DNA of 64,000 nucleotides from Chlorobaculum limnaeum (GTDB taxonomy: Bacteria > Bacteroidota > Chlorobiia > Chlorobiales > Chlorobiaceae): the NCBI RefSeq assembly GCF_001747405.1, contig NZ_CP017305.1, positions 390,001 through 454,000 on the forward strand. Reading direction: 5' to 3'. Below, piece by piece: positions 17,289 through 24,572 of this stretch; the stretch's first letter is position 1, and the number at the start of each line of letters is the position of its first letter. A program made the position numbers and the translations under genes. Below the pieces are notes generated by a model, which ran no database searches, was not told the origin of the DNA, and saw only the letters and a list, made by a program, of their open reading frames with translations.

Positions 17289-18224
17289 ATGAACGAGCAG
17301 CAGCACAGCCACGACCATAATCACGATCACGGCCCCGGTCACGCCGGGCATCACCACCACGCGGTCGGGAGCATCCAGAGCGCCTTTTTCCTGAACCTCG
17401 GCTTCACGATTTTCGAAGTGATCGGCGGCGTGCTGACCAACAGCACGGCGATTCTCGCCGACGCCGTGCACGATTTCGGTGACTCCATCGCCCTCGGCCA
17501 GGCGTGGTATTTCGAGAAGCTTTCAGGCCGGACGGGTGACCGTCGCTACTCCTACGGCTACCAGCGCTTCTCGATCTTCGGGGCGCTCGTGAGCGCGCTG
17601 CTGCTGCTGGTCAGCTCATTCGTGGTGCTCATCGAAGCCGTGCCGCGCCTGATCCACCCCGAACTGCCGGATGCCAGAGGCATGGCTGCCATCGCGCTGG
17701 TTGGCGTGGCGGTCAACTCGCTCGCCATGCTGCGCCTCAAGGGGCAGAAGGGGATGAACGCCCGCGTTATCGCGCTGCACCTGCTCGAAGACGTGCTCGG
17801 CTGGCTCGCGGTGCTGGTCGTCTCCGTGGTGCTGCTCTTCGTCAACGCACCCATGCTCGACCCGCTGCTCGCCATCGTCATCACGCTCTACATACTCAGC
17901 GGTGTGGTGAAAAACCTCCGCGCGATGGTGCCGGTCTTCCTGCAAGCCGTGCCGAGCGGCCTCAGCCTCGACAAGGTGGTCGATGAGATTCAGGCGACGC
18001 CCCACGTCAGCGGCGTGCACCACGCGCACCTCTGGTCGCTCGACGGCGAGCGCGCGGTGTTCACGGCTCACCTCGAACTCGACTGCGATGTCGCCGCCGC
18101 CGAACACGCCCGCATCAAGGAGGAAATCCGCGCCCTCGTCGCCCGCCACGGCATCTACCACTCCACCGTAGAACTCGAATACCCCGGCGAAGTGTGCAGG
18201 AATGTGCCGCACAACGGCGGGTAA
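17289..18224 (+). CDS. Cation diffusion facilitator, zinc type (CzcD/ZitB-like)
   Basis: 311 aa. The His-rich cytoplasmic N-terminus (HSHDHNHDHGPGHAGHHHH) is followed by six membrane segments and a C-terminal cytoplasmic domain. Metal-site patterns HxxxD appear in TM2 (AVHDFGD, about 65) and TM5 (LHLLED, about 164), typical of Zn/Cd-specific members. It exports Zn(II) or similar ions in exchange for protons. The start ATG at 17289 has AGGAA just upstream. No metal regulator is next to it. Confidence 0.93.
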   Translation: MNEQQHSHDHNHDHGPGHAGHHHHAVGSIQSAFFLNLGFTIFEVIGGVLTNSTAILADAVHDFGDSIALGQAWYFEKLSGRTGDRRYSYGYQRFSIFGALVSALLLLVSSFVVLIEAVPRLIHPELPDARGMAAIALVGVAVNSLAMLRLKGQKGMNARVIALHLLEDVLGWLAVLVVSVVLLFVNAPMLDPLLAIVITLYILSGVVKNLRAMVPVFLQAVPSGLSLDKVVDEIQATPHVSGVHHAHLWSLDGERAVFTAHLELDCDVAAAEHARIKEEIRALVARHGIYHSTVELEYPGEVCRNVPHNGG

Positions 18225-18255
18225 AATAAAGGACGGTTTGCTCGACTTCTCCCCC

Positions 18256-18280
18256 GTAGGGGCAGCTCTTGCGGCCGCCC
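18256..18280. repeat. GTAGGGGC palindromic repeat, copy 2
   Basis: GTAGGGGCAGCTCTTGCGGC followed by CGCCC, a degenerate copy of the short dispersed palindrome, lies between the CDF gene and the NACHT gene. Confidence 0.55.
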
Positions 18281-18374
18281 TCTTCTCGTACAGGCGCACG
18301 CCCCATGTGCTCTCTTCGTATTTTTGCGTAATTTCCCCTTATATGAACGGCCTGTCAATTTCATCCCCTGAGCC

Positions 18375-21300
18375 ATGCGAATCATCAAAGTGCTCATCGC
18401 CTCGCCCTCCGATGTCGGCGAGGAACGCAAGATTGCCGAATCGGTGATAAAAAAATGGAACAGCAAAAACGGTGATGAACGGCAAATCTGGCTTGAGCCT
18501 GTGTTGTGGGAATCGCATACCGCGCCGGATTCTGGCGACAGGGTTCAGGGAATAATCAATCGGCAGATAGTCGATAAGTGCGACTTTGCCATCGGTGTTT
18601 TCTGGACGAGATGTGGTACCGATACCGGTGTCGCTCCCGGTGGGGCAATCGAAGAGGTCGAGAGGATGTTGGGAAAGAACAAACACGTGATGCTCTATTT
18701 CTCCGATGTTCCGGTTCCGCCCTCAAAATTCGACTTCAACCAAGCATCGAAGCTTTCTGAATTCAAGACCAAAATCAGGCATCGGGTTCTTCCGCACTCC
18801 TATTCAGACATCAAAGATTTTCGGACAGATTTTTCAGATCATCTTCAGCAGCAAGTTTATGAGTGGTTCGGCGATCCCGCAACCCAATCGACCGACTCGC
18901 CCGCGCCCGACAACGCCGCAGACCTTCACTGCTATCAGTCCACGCTGAAAGAGGAGCTTCGCTGGATTCGGATGCTTGGCTTGCCCAATATCGAGCGGAT
19001 CGATGTGAATCTCGATGACGACACCTTCGTGCCGTTGCGGTTCACGCGCAGCCGGGAGTTTTCGTCCGATGACCCGGAGCGGCTGCATTCGATGCTTGAA
19101 ATGGACAACATCCTGACGCCCGACCGGGTGATGCAGGAGGCGTTCAAGAAGGATCGGCGGATGCTGCTCGTCATCGGCGATCCGGGCGCGGGCAAGACGA
19201 CGCTGCTCAAATATTACGCGCTCTGCTGCCTCGACGCCGAGCGTTTCAGTCGCCTCGGATTCGCGAAGCCGGTCAATGTTTTCTATCTGCCGTTGCGCGA
19301 GCTGGTCAAGAAGGACGACGGCGGCTATCACCATCTTGCGGAGAGCCTTGCGCGGTGGGCCTCGGCCAATCAGTTGGAGATCGACCGGAAACTGTTCGAT
19401 GGCTGGCTGCGGCAGGGGCGGTCGCTGGTGCTGCTTGATGGACTCGACGAGATCGGCAGCGTCGAGGAGCGCAGAAAGGCGTGTCGCTGGATCGAGGCAG
19501 CGTCGAAAAGCTACACCGGCGCGAGGTTCGTCGTCACCTCCCGGCGTACCGGCTACCGCAAGGATGATGGCGTCGAGCTTGAAGTCGATCACGACCGGGC
19601 CGACGTCGAGGATTTCACGAAGGAGCAGCAGGAGCGCTTTCTCGCCAACTGGTTCCGGGCGGCCTTTCTGCGCGACTACAACGATGCTCGTCTGCCCGAA
19701 AGCGAGTGGCAGTGCAGGCAGGAGCACCGGGCCGAGGAGCGCACCACGAAGATCGTCGCCCACCTCCGCGAGGAGGGCAACCGCAGCCTGCGCCAGCTCG
19801 CGGCCATTCCGATGATTTTGCAGATCATGGCGATCCTCTGGAAAGAGCGCGACCACCTGCCCAAAAGCCGGGTCGATCTGTACAACTCGGTGCTCGATTA
19901 CCTGCTTCAATTCAGGGATGCCCGCCGCGACATCAAGCCGCTTCTGCCTGCCAGAGACGCCCGCATGGTGCTCGGGCCGGTCTCTCTCTGGATGCAGGAG
20001 CGCAAAAGCGACGATGCAGAAAAAGGGGCGATGCAGGACGCGATGACGGAACGCCTGAACAATCTCGACAAGCCCCCATCGGCGCAGGAGTTCTGCGAGT
20101 ACCTCGTCGATCGCGCAGGCCTGCTTATGGAGTACGGCAAGCAGAACTACGTTTTCCGCCACAAATCGTTCCGCGAGTTTCTCGCCGGTATCGAACTGGT
20201 CAAAAAGGTGCATCGAACCTCCGGCTATCTCGACGCAATCATCAATGGTTTCGGCGACGACTGGTGGGACGAACCGCTCCGCTTCTTCATCTCCCACGGC
20301 GATGAAGAGCTGTTCGACCTCTTCATGGACAAGCTTTTTTCGTCAGATGTGAGTGATGACGTTTTGCATGAAAAGCAAGGATTTCTGAGAACGCTGATCG
20401 AAGAGGCTCCGATGAAAAAGCCGGATGCGCTTTGCGAGCATTTGATGAATCCGGAGAATAGTGCGATGCGGCAGAGGGTGATTTTGGATTGTATCAGGGT
20501 GGTTGGGAAACCGTCGGCAACAGATGCTTTGCAGAAATTCAGGGATGCAAAGCTGGCGAAAGACGAGGACGTGGTTAAGCGTGTCTATGAGACGCTTATT
20601 ATTCTTGGAATTGCGTTTTTGATCACGCCATCTCATCCAGATAAGGTATCGAGCGCTCGACCTTCATCGTTCCGCAATCCTTACGAGCAACACGCGGAGT
20701 ACATTCTAATTCCGGGTGGAAGCTATGTCTATTCGGTTACGAAAGAAGAAGTTCAGGCCCCTGATCTATACTTTGCAAAATATCCCGTAACCAATCGGCT
20801 TTATCGGAGATTTATCGACTATCTGCAATCGAAAAATTCCGAATACGAGGCTATTATGCCAGTTTGGAAATTCAATTTGTTGTTGCAGGAGATCGGGTAC
20901 AAAAAAACTTGGGATGCTGAATTTTCTGAATATCTCAACAGGGGAAAAAATGATCTTGCTGGGTTTTTCCGCTCAGCGTATGATGAAAATCGGAAATTTG
21001 GCGGAGACGAGCAGCCGGTCATTGGAATAACTTGGTATGCTGCAAAATCTTATTGTCTATGGCTTTCGTTGATGGAAAGCAAAGGAGAGATACTTGATCT
21101 CTACCGTTTGCCGATGGATATCGAATGGGAGTGGGCCGCTGCCGGTAAGGAAAAGCGCAAATATCCGTGGGGTGATGCTGAGCCGAGTCCCAAGCGAGCC
21201 AATTATAGAGAGAGTAACATCGGTGCTACCACGCCGGTGGGTAGTTATCCTGAGGGCGCGACGGCAGATGGGCTATACGATATGACTGGTAATGTGGGAG

Positions 21301-21476
21301 AGTGGATGAATCCAGAAAGTCCAGATTATAACTTCGGTGTGGTACGCGGTGGTTCGTGGAGTAGCCATTCTTACGAGTTGTGTTGCTTTGCTAAATATGA
21401 AACCAGTTTTCCGGATTACTGTGACTATGATATCGGTTTCCGCGTCGTCCGCTCTGCCGACACCTTCACGACCTGA
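18375..21476 (+). CDS. DUF4062-NACHT NTPase-FGE-sulfatase fusion (candidate defence/conflict protein)
   Basis: 1033 aa in three parts. Residues 1-165 form a DUF4062/TIR-like Rossmann domain (IKVLIASPSDVGEERKIAE; CDFAIGVFWTRCGTDTG; AIEEVERM). Residues about 262-560 are a NACHT-type STAND NTPase with Walker A GDPGAGKTT (268-276), Walker B LVLLDGLDEIG (351-361) and RFVVTSRRTGY; HKSFREFLAGIE follows in the winged-helix part. A helical linker leads to a formylglycine-generating-enzyme-like domain (about 775-1026) with YILIPGGSY, YPVTNRLYRRF, RLPMDIEWEWAAAG, GLYDMTGNVGEWM, VRGGSW and IGFRVVRS. The expected role is nucleotide-controlled sensing with an N-terminal effector, as in bacterial NACHT defence proteins. 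The last 1.1 kb is clearly more AT-rich than the first 2 kb, suggesting mosaic origin. The C-terminal tail resembles variable regions of diversity-generating retroelements. Confidence 0.88.
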   Translation: MRIIKVLIASPSDVGEERKIAESVIKKWNSKNGDERQIWLEPVLWESHTAPDSGDRVQGIINRQIVDKCDFAIGVFWTRCGTDTGVAPGGAIEEVERMLGKNKHVMLYFSDVPVPPSKFDFNQASKLSEFKTKIRHRVLPHSYSDIKDFRTDFSDHLQQQVYEWFGDPATQSTDSPAPDNAADLHCYQSTLKEELRWIRMLGLPNIERIDVNLDDDTFVPLRFTRSREFSSDDPERLHSMLEMDNILTPDRVMQEAFKKDRRMLLVIGDPGAGKTTLLKYYALCCLDAERFSRLGFAKPVNVFYLPLRELVKKDDGGYHHLAESLARWASANQLEIDRKLFDGWLRQGRSLVLLDGLDEIGSVEERRKACRWIEAASKSYTGARFVVTSRRTGYRKDDGVELEVDHDRADVEDFTKEQQERFLANWFRAAFLRDYNDARLPESEWQCRQEHRAEERTTKIVAHLREEGNRSLRQLAAIPMILQIMAILWKERDHLPKSRVDLYNSVLDYLLQFRDARRDIKPLLPARDARMVLGPVSLWMQERKSDDAEKGAMQDAMTERLNNLDKPPSAQEFCEYLVDRAGLLMEYGKQNYVFRHKSFREFLAGIELVKKVHRTSGYLDAIINGFGDDWWDEPLRFFISHGDEELFDLFMDKLFSSDVSDDVLHEKQGFLRTLIEEAPMKKPDALCEHLMNPENSAMRQRVILDCIRVVGKPSATDALQKFRDAKLAKDEDVVKRVYETLIILGIAFLITPSHPDKVSSARPSSFRNPYEQHAEYILIPGGSYVYSVTKEEVQAPDLYFAKYPVTNRLYRRFIDYLQSKNSEYEAIMPVWKFNLLLQEIGYKKTWDAEFSEYLNRGKNDLAGFFRSAYDENRKFGGDEQPVIGITWYAAKSYCLWLSLMESKGEILDLYRLPMDIEWEWAAAGKEKRKYPWGDAEPSPKRANYRESNIGATTPVGSYPEGATADGLYDMTGNVGEWMNPESPDYNFGVVRGGSWSSHSYELCCFAKYETSFPDYCDYDIGFRVVRSADTFTT
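21361..21432 (+). other. Putative DGR-type variable region in the FGE domain
   Basis: Between VRGGSW and IGFRVV, the position where retroelement-diversified FGE/CLec-fold proteins carry their variable residues, the codons are mostly NNY (AGC CAT TCT TAC TGT TGC TTT TAT AGT TTT TAC TGT GAC TAT GAT), giving Ser, His, Tyr, Cys, Phe and Asp. This palette is what AAY template codons give after adenine mutagenesis. No reverse transcriptase or template repeat is visible in the window. Confidence 0.35.
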
Positions 21477-21482
21477 TCATCC

Positions 21483-21517
21483 AATCCCCGGAACTCTGAA
21501 GCGGGGATTTTGTTGTT
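21483..21517 (+). terminator. Terminator after the NACHT-FGE gene
   Basis: AATCCCCG (21483-21490) pairs with CGGGGATT (21502-21509), followed by the T-rich TTGTTGTT, 6 bp after the stop codon. Confidence 0.65.
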
Positions 21518-21540
21518 CCTGAAAAAACGGGAGAACATCG

Positions 21541-22059
21541 ATGAAAAAACTCTTTTTGCTTTTGCTGCTCTGGCCGATGCTGCTTGCCGGGTGCGCCAGC
21601 GCACCGGAGGGGATTGTGGCGGTGGATAACTTCAAGCTTGACCGCTACCTCGGCACCTGGTACGAGATCGCCAGAATCGAGAACCGCTTCGAGCGCGGCT
21701 CCGAGCAGGTGTCGGCCATCTACTCGCTGCGCAAGGACGGCATGGTGCAGGTGCTCAACAAGGGGTACTACCCCGAAAAGAATAAGTGGAAAACCGCCGA
21801 AGGCAAAGCCAAATTCGCTGGAGACCCGAACGTCGGGGCGCTGAAAGTGTCGTTTTTCGGCCCATTCTACGGCCCATACAACGTTTTCGCTCTCGACCGC
21901 GAAAACTACTCCTGGGCAATGGTGACAGCCTCCAGCCGCGATTACTTCTGGATTTTAGCCAGAACCCCGCAGCTCGACGAAGCGCTCTACGCCAAACTGC
22001 TCGAAGAGGCAAAAGCGCAGGGCTTCGACATTTCGCGGGTTATGCGCACGCCGCAATAG
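21541..22059 (+). CDS. Outer-membrane lipocalin lipoprotein (Blc-like)
   Basis: 172 aa. The signal peptide ends in a lipobox LLAGC (Cys18), predicting a lipid-anchored protein. The mature part has the lipocalin signature YLGTWYEIARIENRFERG (about 37-54) and a second conserved WILARTPQL motif near residue 143, as in bacterial Blc and apolipoprotein D. The family binds lipids such as lysophospholipids in the periplasm. GGGAG precedes the ATG at good spacing. The TAG stop overlaps the start of a GTGGAC repeat. Confidence 0.93.
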   Translation: MKKLFLLLLLWPMLLAGCASAPEGIVAVDNFKLDRYLGTWYEIARIENRFERGSEQVSAIYSLRKDGMVQVLNKGYYPEKNKWKTAEGKAKFAGDPNVGALKVSFFGPFYGPYNVFALDRENYSWAMVTASSRDYFWILARTPQLDEALYAKLLEEAKAQGFDISRVMRTPQ

Positions 22060-22128
22060 TGGACTTTGTGGACTGAGTGGACTTTGTGGACAAAGCAACG
22101 GAATGTCCACTTAGTCCACAAAGTCCAC
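22059..22128. repeat. GTGGAC repeat, copy b (hairpin after lipocalin)
   Basis: Four GTGGAC units at 9-bp spacing or multiples of it (GTGGACTTTGTGGACTGAGT...) are followed by three GTCCAC units, so the two arms form a long imperfect hairpin starting at the lipocalin stop codon. Confidence 0.8.
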
Positions 22129-22163
22129 AGAGCACAAACCAACAACCAACACCAAAAACACCC

Positions 22164-22772
22164 ATGAACCCGGAACCCCTTATTCCGACGCATGGTGGCT
22201 ACCGAAACCTCAAAAGCTTCCAGCTCGCGCAGCTTGTTTACGACGTCACCGTGCGCTTTTGCGACCGGTTCGTCGAAAAGAAAAGTCGCACTCACGACCA
22301 GATGGTGCAGGCCGCCCGCTCCGGTGTGCAGAACATCGCCGAAGGCAGCAAGGCTTCGGGCACCTCGAAGAAAAGCGAGCTAAAGCTCACCAACGTGGCT
22401 CGGGCTAGCCTCGAAGAGCTGAAACTCGACTACGAAGACTTCCTGCGTCACCGCGACCTGCCGATATGGCCCCGCACCAACTCGCGCAGGCAAAGCCTCA
22501 TCGATAGCAGGTGCACCAGCGCCGACGAGGTCGCCCGCTGGGTAAAAAGCGAGTTTCACCGTTCTTCGTCCACGACATCCACGACGTCCACCAAGTCCAC
22601 AACGTCCACTTCTTCAATTTCTGAAATTTCGGCCAATGCGGCGCTGGCGCTTATTGCCGTGGCGTGCGCCCTGCTCGACCGGCAAATTCACGCGCTGGCG
22701 GAATCGTTCGAGGAGAGTGGTGGTTTTACGGAGCGGTTGTACCGGGTGCGCACTGCCCGGCGTGGGCAATAG
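22164..22772 (+). CDS. Four-helix-bundle protein with suffix domain
   Basis: 202 aa from the ATG at 22164 (MNPEPLIPTHGGYRNLKSFQ). An open frame extends upstream, but it reads through the GTGGAC repeat and is rejected. The N-terminal two thirds match the S23-intervening-protein four-helix bundle family (LAQLVYDVTVRFCDRF..., SGVQNIAEGSKASGTS). The C-terminal part (NAALALIAVACALLDRQIHA, GGFTERLYRVRT) matches the four helix bundle suffix domain. Between them, residues about 135-149 (SSTTSTTSTKSTTSTS) are encoded by an in-frame GTCCAC repeat, an apparent linker insertion. The family includes the Avd accessory proteins of diversity-generating retroelements, but the suffix type is of unknown function. 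No clear ribosome site is seen. Confidence 0.8.
   Translation: MNPEPLIPTHGGYRNLKSFQLAQLVYDVTVRFCDRFVEKKSRTHDQMVQAARSGVQNIAEGSKASGTSKKSELKLTNVARASLEELKLDYEDFLRHRDLPIWPRTNSRRQSLIDSRCTSADEVARWVKSEFHRSSSTTSTTSTKSTTSTSSISEISANAALALIAVACALLDRQIHALAESFEESGGFTERLYRVRTARRGQ
22568..22609. repeat. GTCCAC repeat inside a coding region, copy c
   Basis: Five GTCCAC/ATCCAC units at 9-bp spacing (42 bp) lie in frame within the four-helix-bundle gene and encode a Ser/Thr/Lys-rich linker. Confidence 0.8.
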
Positions 22773-22776
22773 CAGT

Positions 22777-22850
22777 GTGGACTTGGTGGACGTTGTGGAC
22801 GCTGTGGATGAAGACCCGGAAAACCTGTCCACTCAGTCCACAAAGTCCAC
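22777..22850. repeat. GTGGAC repeat, copy d (hairpin)
   Basis: Four GTGGAC/GTGGAT units (GTGGACTTGGTGGACGTTGT...) and three GTCCAC units form the two arms of a hairpin between the convergent four-helix-bundle gene and cydC. Confidence 0.8.
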
Positions 22851-22853
22851 AGT

Positions 22854-24572
22854 TCACGCCTCTCGCTCGTGTTGCAAGCGCCACATACCTGCGTAAAAGC
22901 CGTTCAGGCCGAGCAGCGTTTCGTGGTTGCCGCGCTCGATCACCTTGCCTTCGTAGAGCACGACGATTTCGTCGTAGCGCTCCATGCGGTGGAGGCGGTG
23001 GGTGATGGAGAGCACCGTCCGGCCCTGGCTGGTGCGGTCGAGGGTGTCGAGCAGGGCCTCTTCGGTGATGGCGTCGAGGTTGGCGGTGGCTTCGTCGAGC
23101 ACGATCACCGGGGCGTTTTGCAGGATCATCCTCGCTATGGCGAGTCGCTGCTGTTCGCCGCCGCTGAGGTTCATGCCGTGCTGGCCCGCCCAGTCGTCGA
23201 GGCGGCTTTGCAGGCTGTCGAGTCCCGACATCGAAAGCGCCTGGCGGAGCTGCTCGTCCGTCGCTTCTGGCGCGGCGAGCAGCAGGTTTTCGCGGATCGT
23301 CTGGCCGAAGAGGTACGTCCGTTGCGAGACCACCGCGATGTTGCGGCGCAGCTCTTCGGGATCGAGTTTGTCGATGTTCCGCCCGCCAATCGAGATGTCG
23401 CCCTGCGTCGGGTTCCAGAAGCGCACCATGAGCGAGGTGATGGTCGATTTGCCCGCGCCGCTCGTGCCGACGATGGCTGTCCGCCCGCCTTGCGGCACGC
23501 TGAACGAGATGCCGTCGAGCGCGGGGCGGTTGCTGCCGGGGTAGGTGAAGGTGAGGTTGCTGACCTCGATGCCGGTCGAAGCCGGGAATGGCTCCGGCTT
23601 TTCGGGCGCGGTCACTTCGGGTTTGGCGTCGATGATCTCGAAGAGGCGTTCGCCCGCCCGAACGTCTGCCTCGATGTTCTGCGTCGAGCCGGTGAGCGGC
23701 AGGAACGCTTCGAACGACGCCATGACGCCGAACACCACCGAGGCGAGCGTGATGGCACTCGTCGCGCCGGAGCGCACCATCGGCAGCATCGAGTAGAGAA
23801 TCCAGATCACCGAAGCGTTCATCGCAAGTCCGGTCAGCGATTCGTGCAGCCCCTCGATGAAGGCGGCGCGTTTCTGCAAGGCGAGCTTTTTCTCTTCGGC
23901 CTGGCGCAGTCGGGCGGTATAGTCGCCGACCATGCCGAAGACGCGCAGTTCGCTCATGCCCTGCACCATATCGACCGCGAGCACCTGCTGTTCGCACTGA
24001 AGCGCGGCGATGTTGCGAGCCGTGCCCGAGGCGAGCCGGGCGGAGAGCATCGGCGCGGCGAGGCCCGCCACGAGCTGGCAGGCGAGCACCCCTTCGGCGG
24101 CGGCGAGCGACCAGTGGCTCACGATGAACCACATGAGCAGCGTCACCAGCGCAGCAGTCACGGGCGGGGCGAGCACGCGGGCGTAGATGTTTTCGAGGCT
24201 CTGGATGTCGTCCACGATCCGCTTGAGCAGGTCGGCGCTCCGGTAGGCGGCCAGCCGGGCCGGGGCGAGCGGCTCGACGGCGTCGTAGAACCAGACGCGC
24301 AGGCGGGTGAGTATCCGGAACGTGGTGTTGTGCGAAATGAGCCGCTCGGCGTAGCGAATCACGCCGCGAGAGATGCCGAAAAAGCGTACGCCGGTGATGC
24401 CGACTTGCAGCGCCGAGAGCGCGGGCATCAGCGCGGCGGTGGTGATGAGCCAGGCCGACGCCATCAGGAGGCCAATGCCGCTGCCGATGGTGGCGAAGCC
24501 GATGAGCGCGGCGAGCGCCATCCACCACGCGAAGGGGCGCGTCAGCCCCGCCAGTCGCAGAAACGTTTTCAT
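22854..24572 (-). CDS. cydC: CydC-type ABC transporter (bd oxidase assembly)
   Basis: 572 aa, half-transporter with an N-terminal six-helix membrane domain (about 15-300) and a C-terminal nucleotide-binding domain: Walker A GTSGAGKST (about 373), signature NLSGGEQQR (about 477) and Walker B VIVLDEATANLD. It pairs with CydD to export thiols (cysteine/glutathione) to the periplasm, which is needed for cytochrome bd maturation. The ATG overlaps the cydD stop by 4 bp (ATGA). The order cydA-cydB-cydD-cydC supports the assignment over a generic exporter. A GTGGAC repeat follows the stop. Confidence 0.9.
   Translation of the reverse strand: MKTFLRLAGLTRPFAWWMALAALIGFATIGSGIGLLMASAWLITTAALMPALSALQVGITGVRFFGISRGVIRYAERLISHNTTFRILTRLRVWFYDAVEPLAPARLAAYRSADLLKRIVDDIQSLENIYARVLAPPVTAALVTLLMWFIVSHWSLAAAEGVLACQLVAGLAAPMLSARLASGTARNIAALQCEQQVLAVDMVQGMSELRVFGMVGDYTARLRQAEEKKLALQKRAAFIEGLHESLTGLAMNASVIWILYSMLPMVRSGATSAITLASVVFGVMASFEAFLPLTGSTQNIEADVRAGERLFEIIDAKPEVTAPEKPEPFPASTGIEVSNLTFTYPGSNRPALDGISFSVPQGGRTAIVGTSGAGKSTITSLMVRFWNPTQGDISIGGRNIDKLDPEELRRNIAVVSQRTYLFGQTIRENLLLAAPEATDEQLRQALSMSGLDSLQSRLDDWAGQHGMNLSGGEQQRLAIARMILQNAPVIVLDEATANLDAITEEALLDTLDRTSQGRTVLSITHRLHRMERYDEIVVLYEGKVIERGNHETLLGLNGFYAGMWRLQHEREA

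Noticed and set aside
22077-22163. 29-codon N-terminal extension of the four-helix-bundle gene
   Set aside because: It is encoded by the GTGGAC hairpin repeat; the conserved domain begins after the ATG at 22164.
21476-22164. Complete diversity-generating retroelement next to the FGE gene
   Set aside because: No reverse transcriptase and no template copy of the variable region is seen in the window; the nearby four-helix-bundle gene is of the suffix type rather than a clear Avd.
22059-22850. CRISPR array
   Set aside because: The GTGGAC units are 6 bp at 9-bp spacing with no unique 30-bp spacers and no cas genes.
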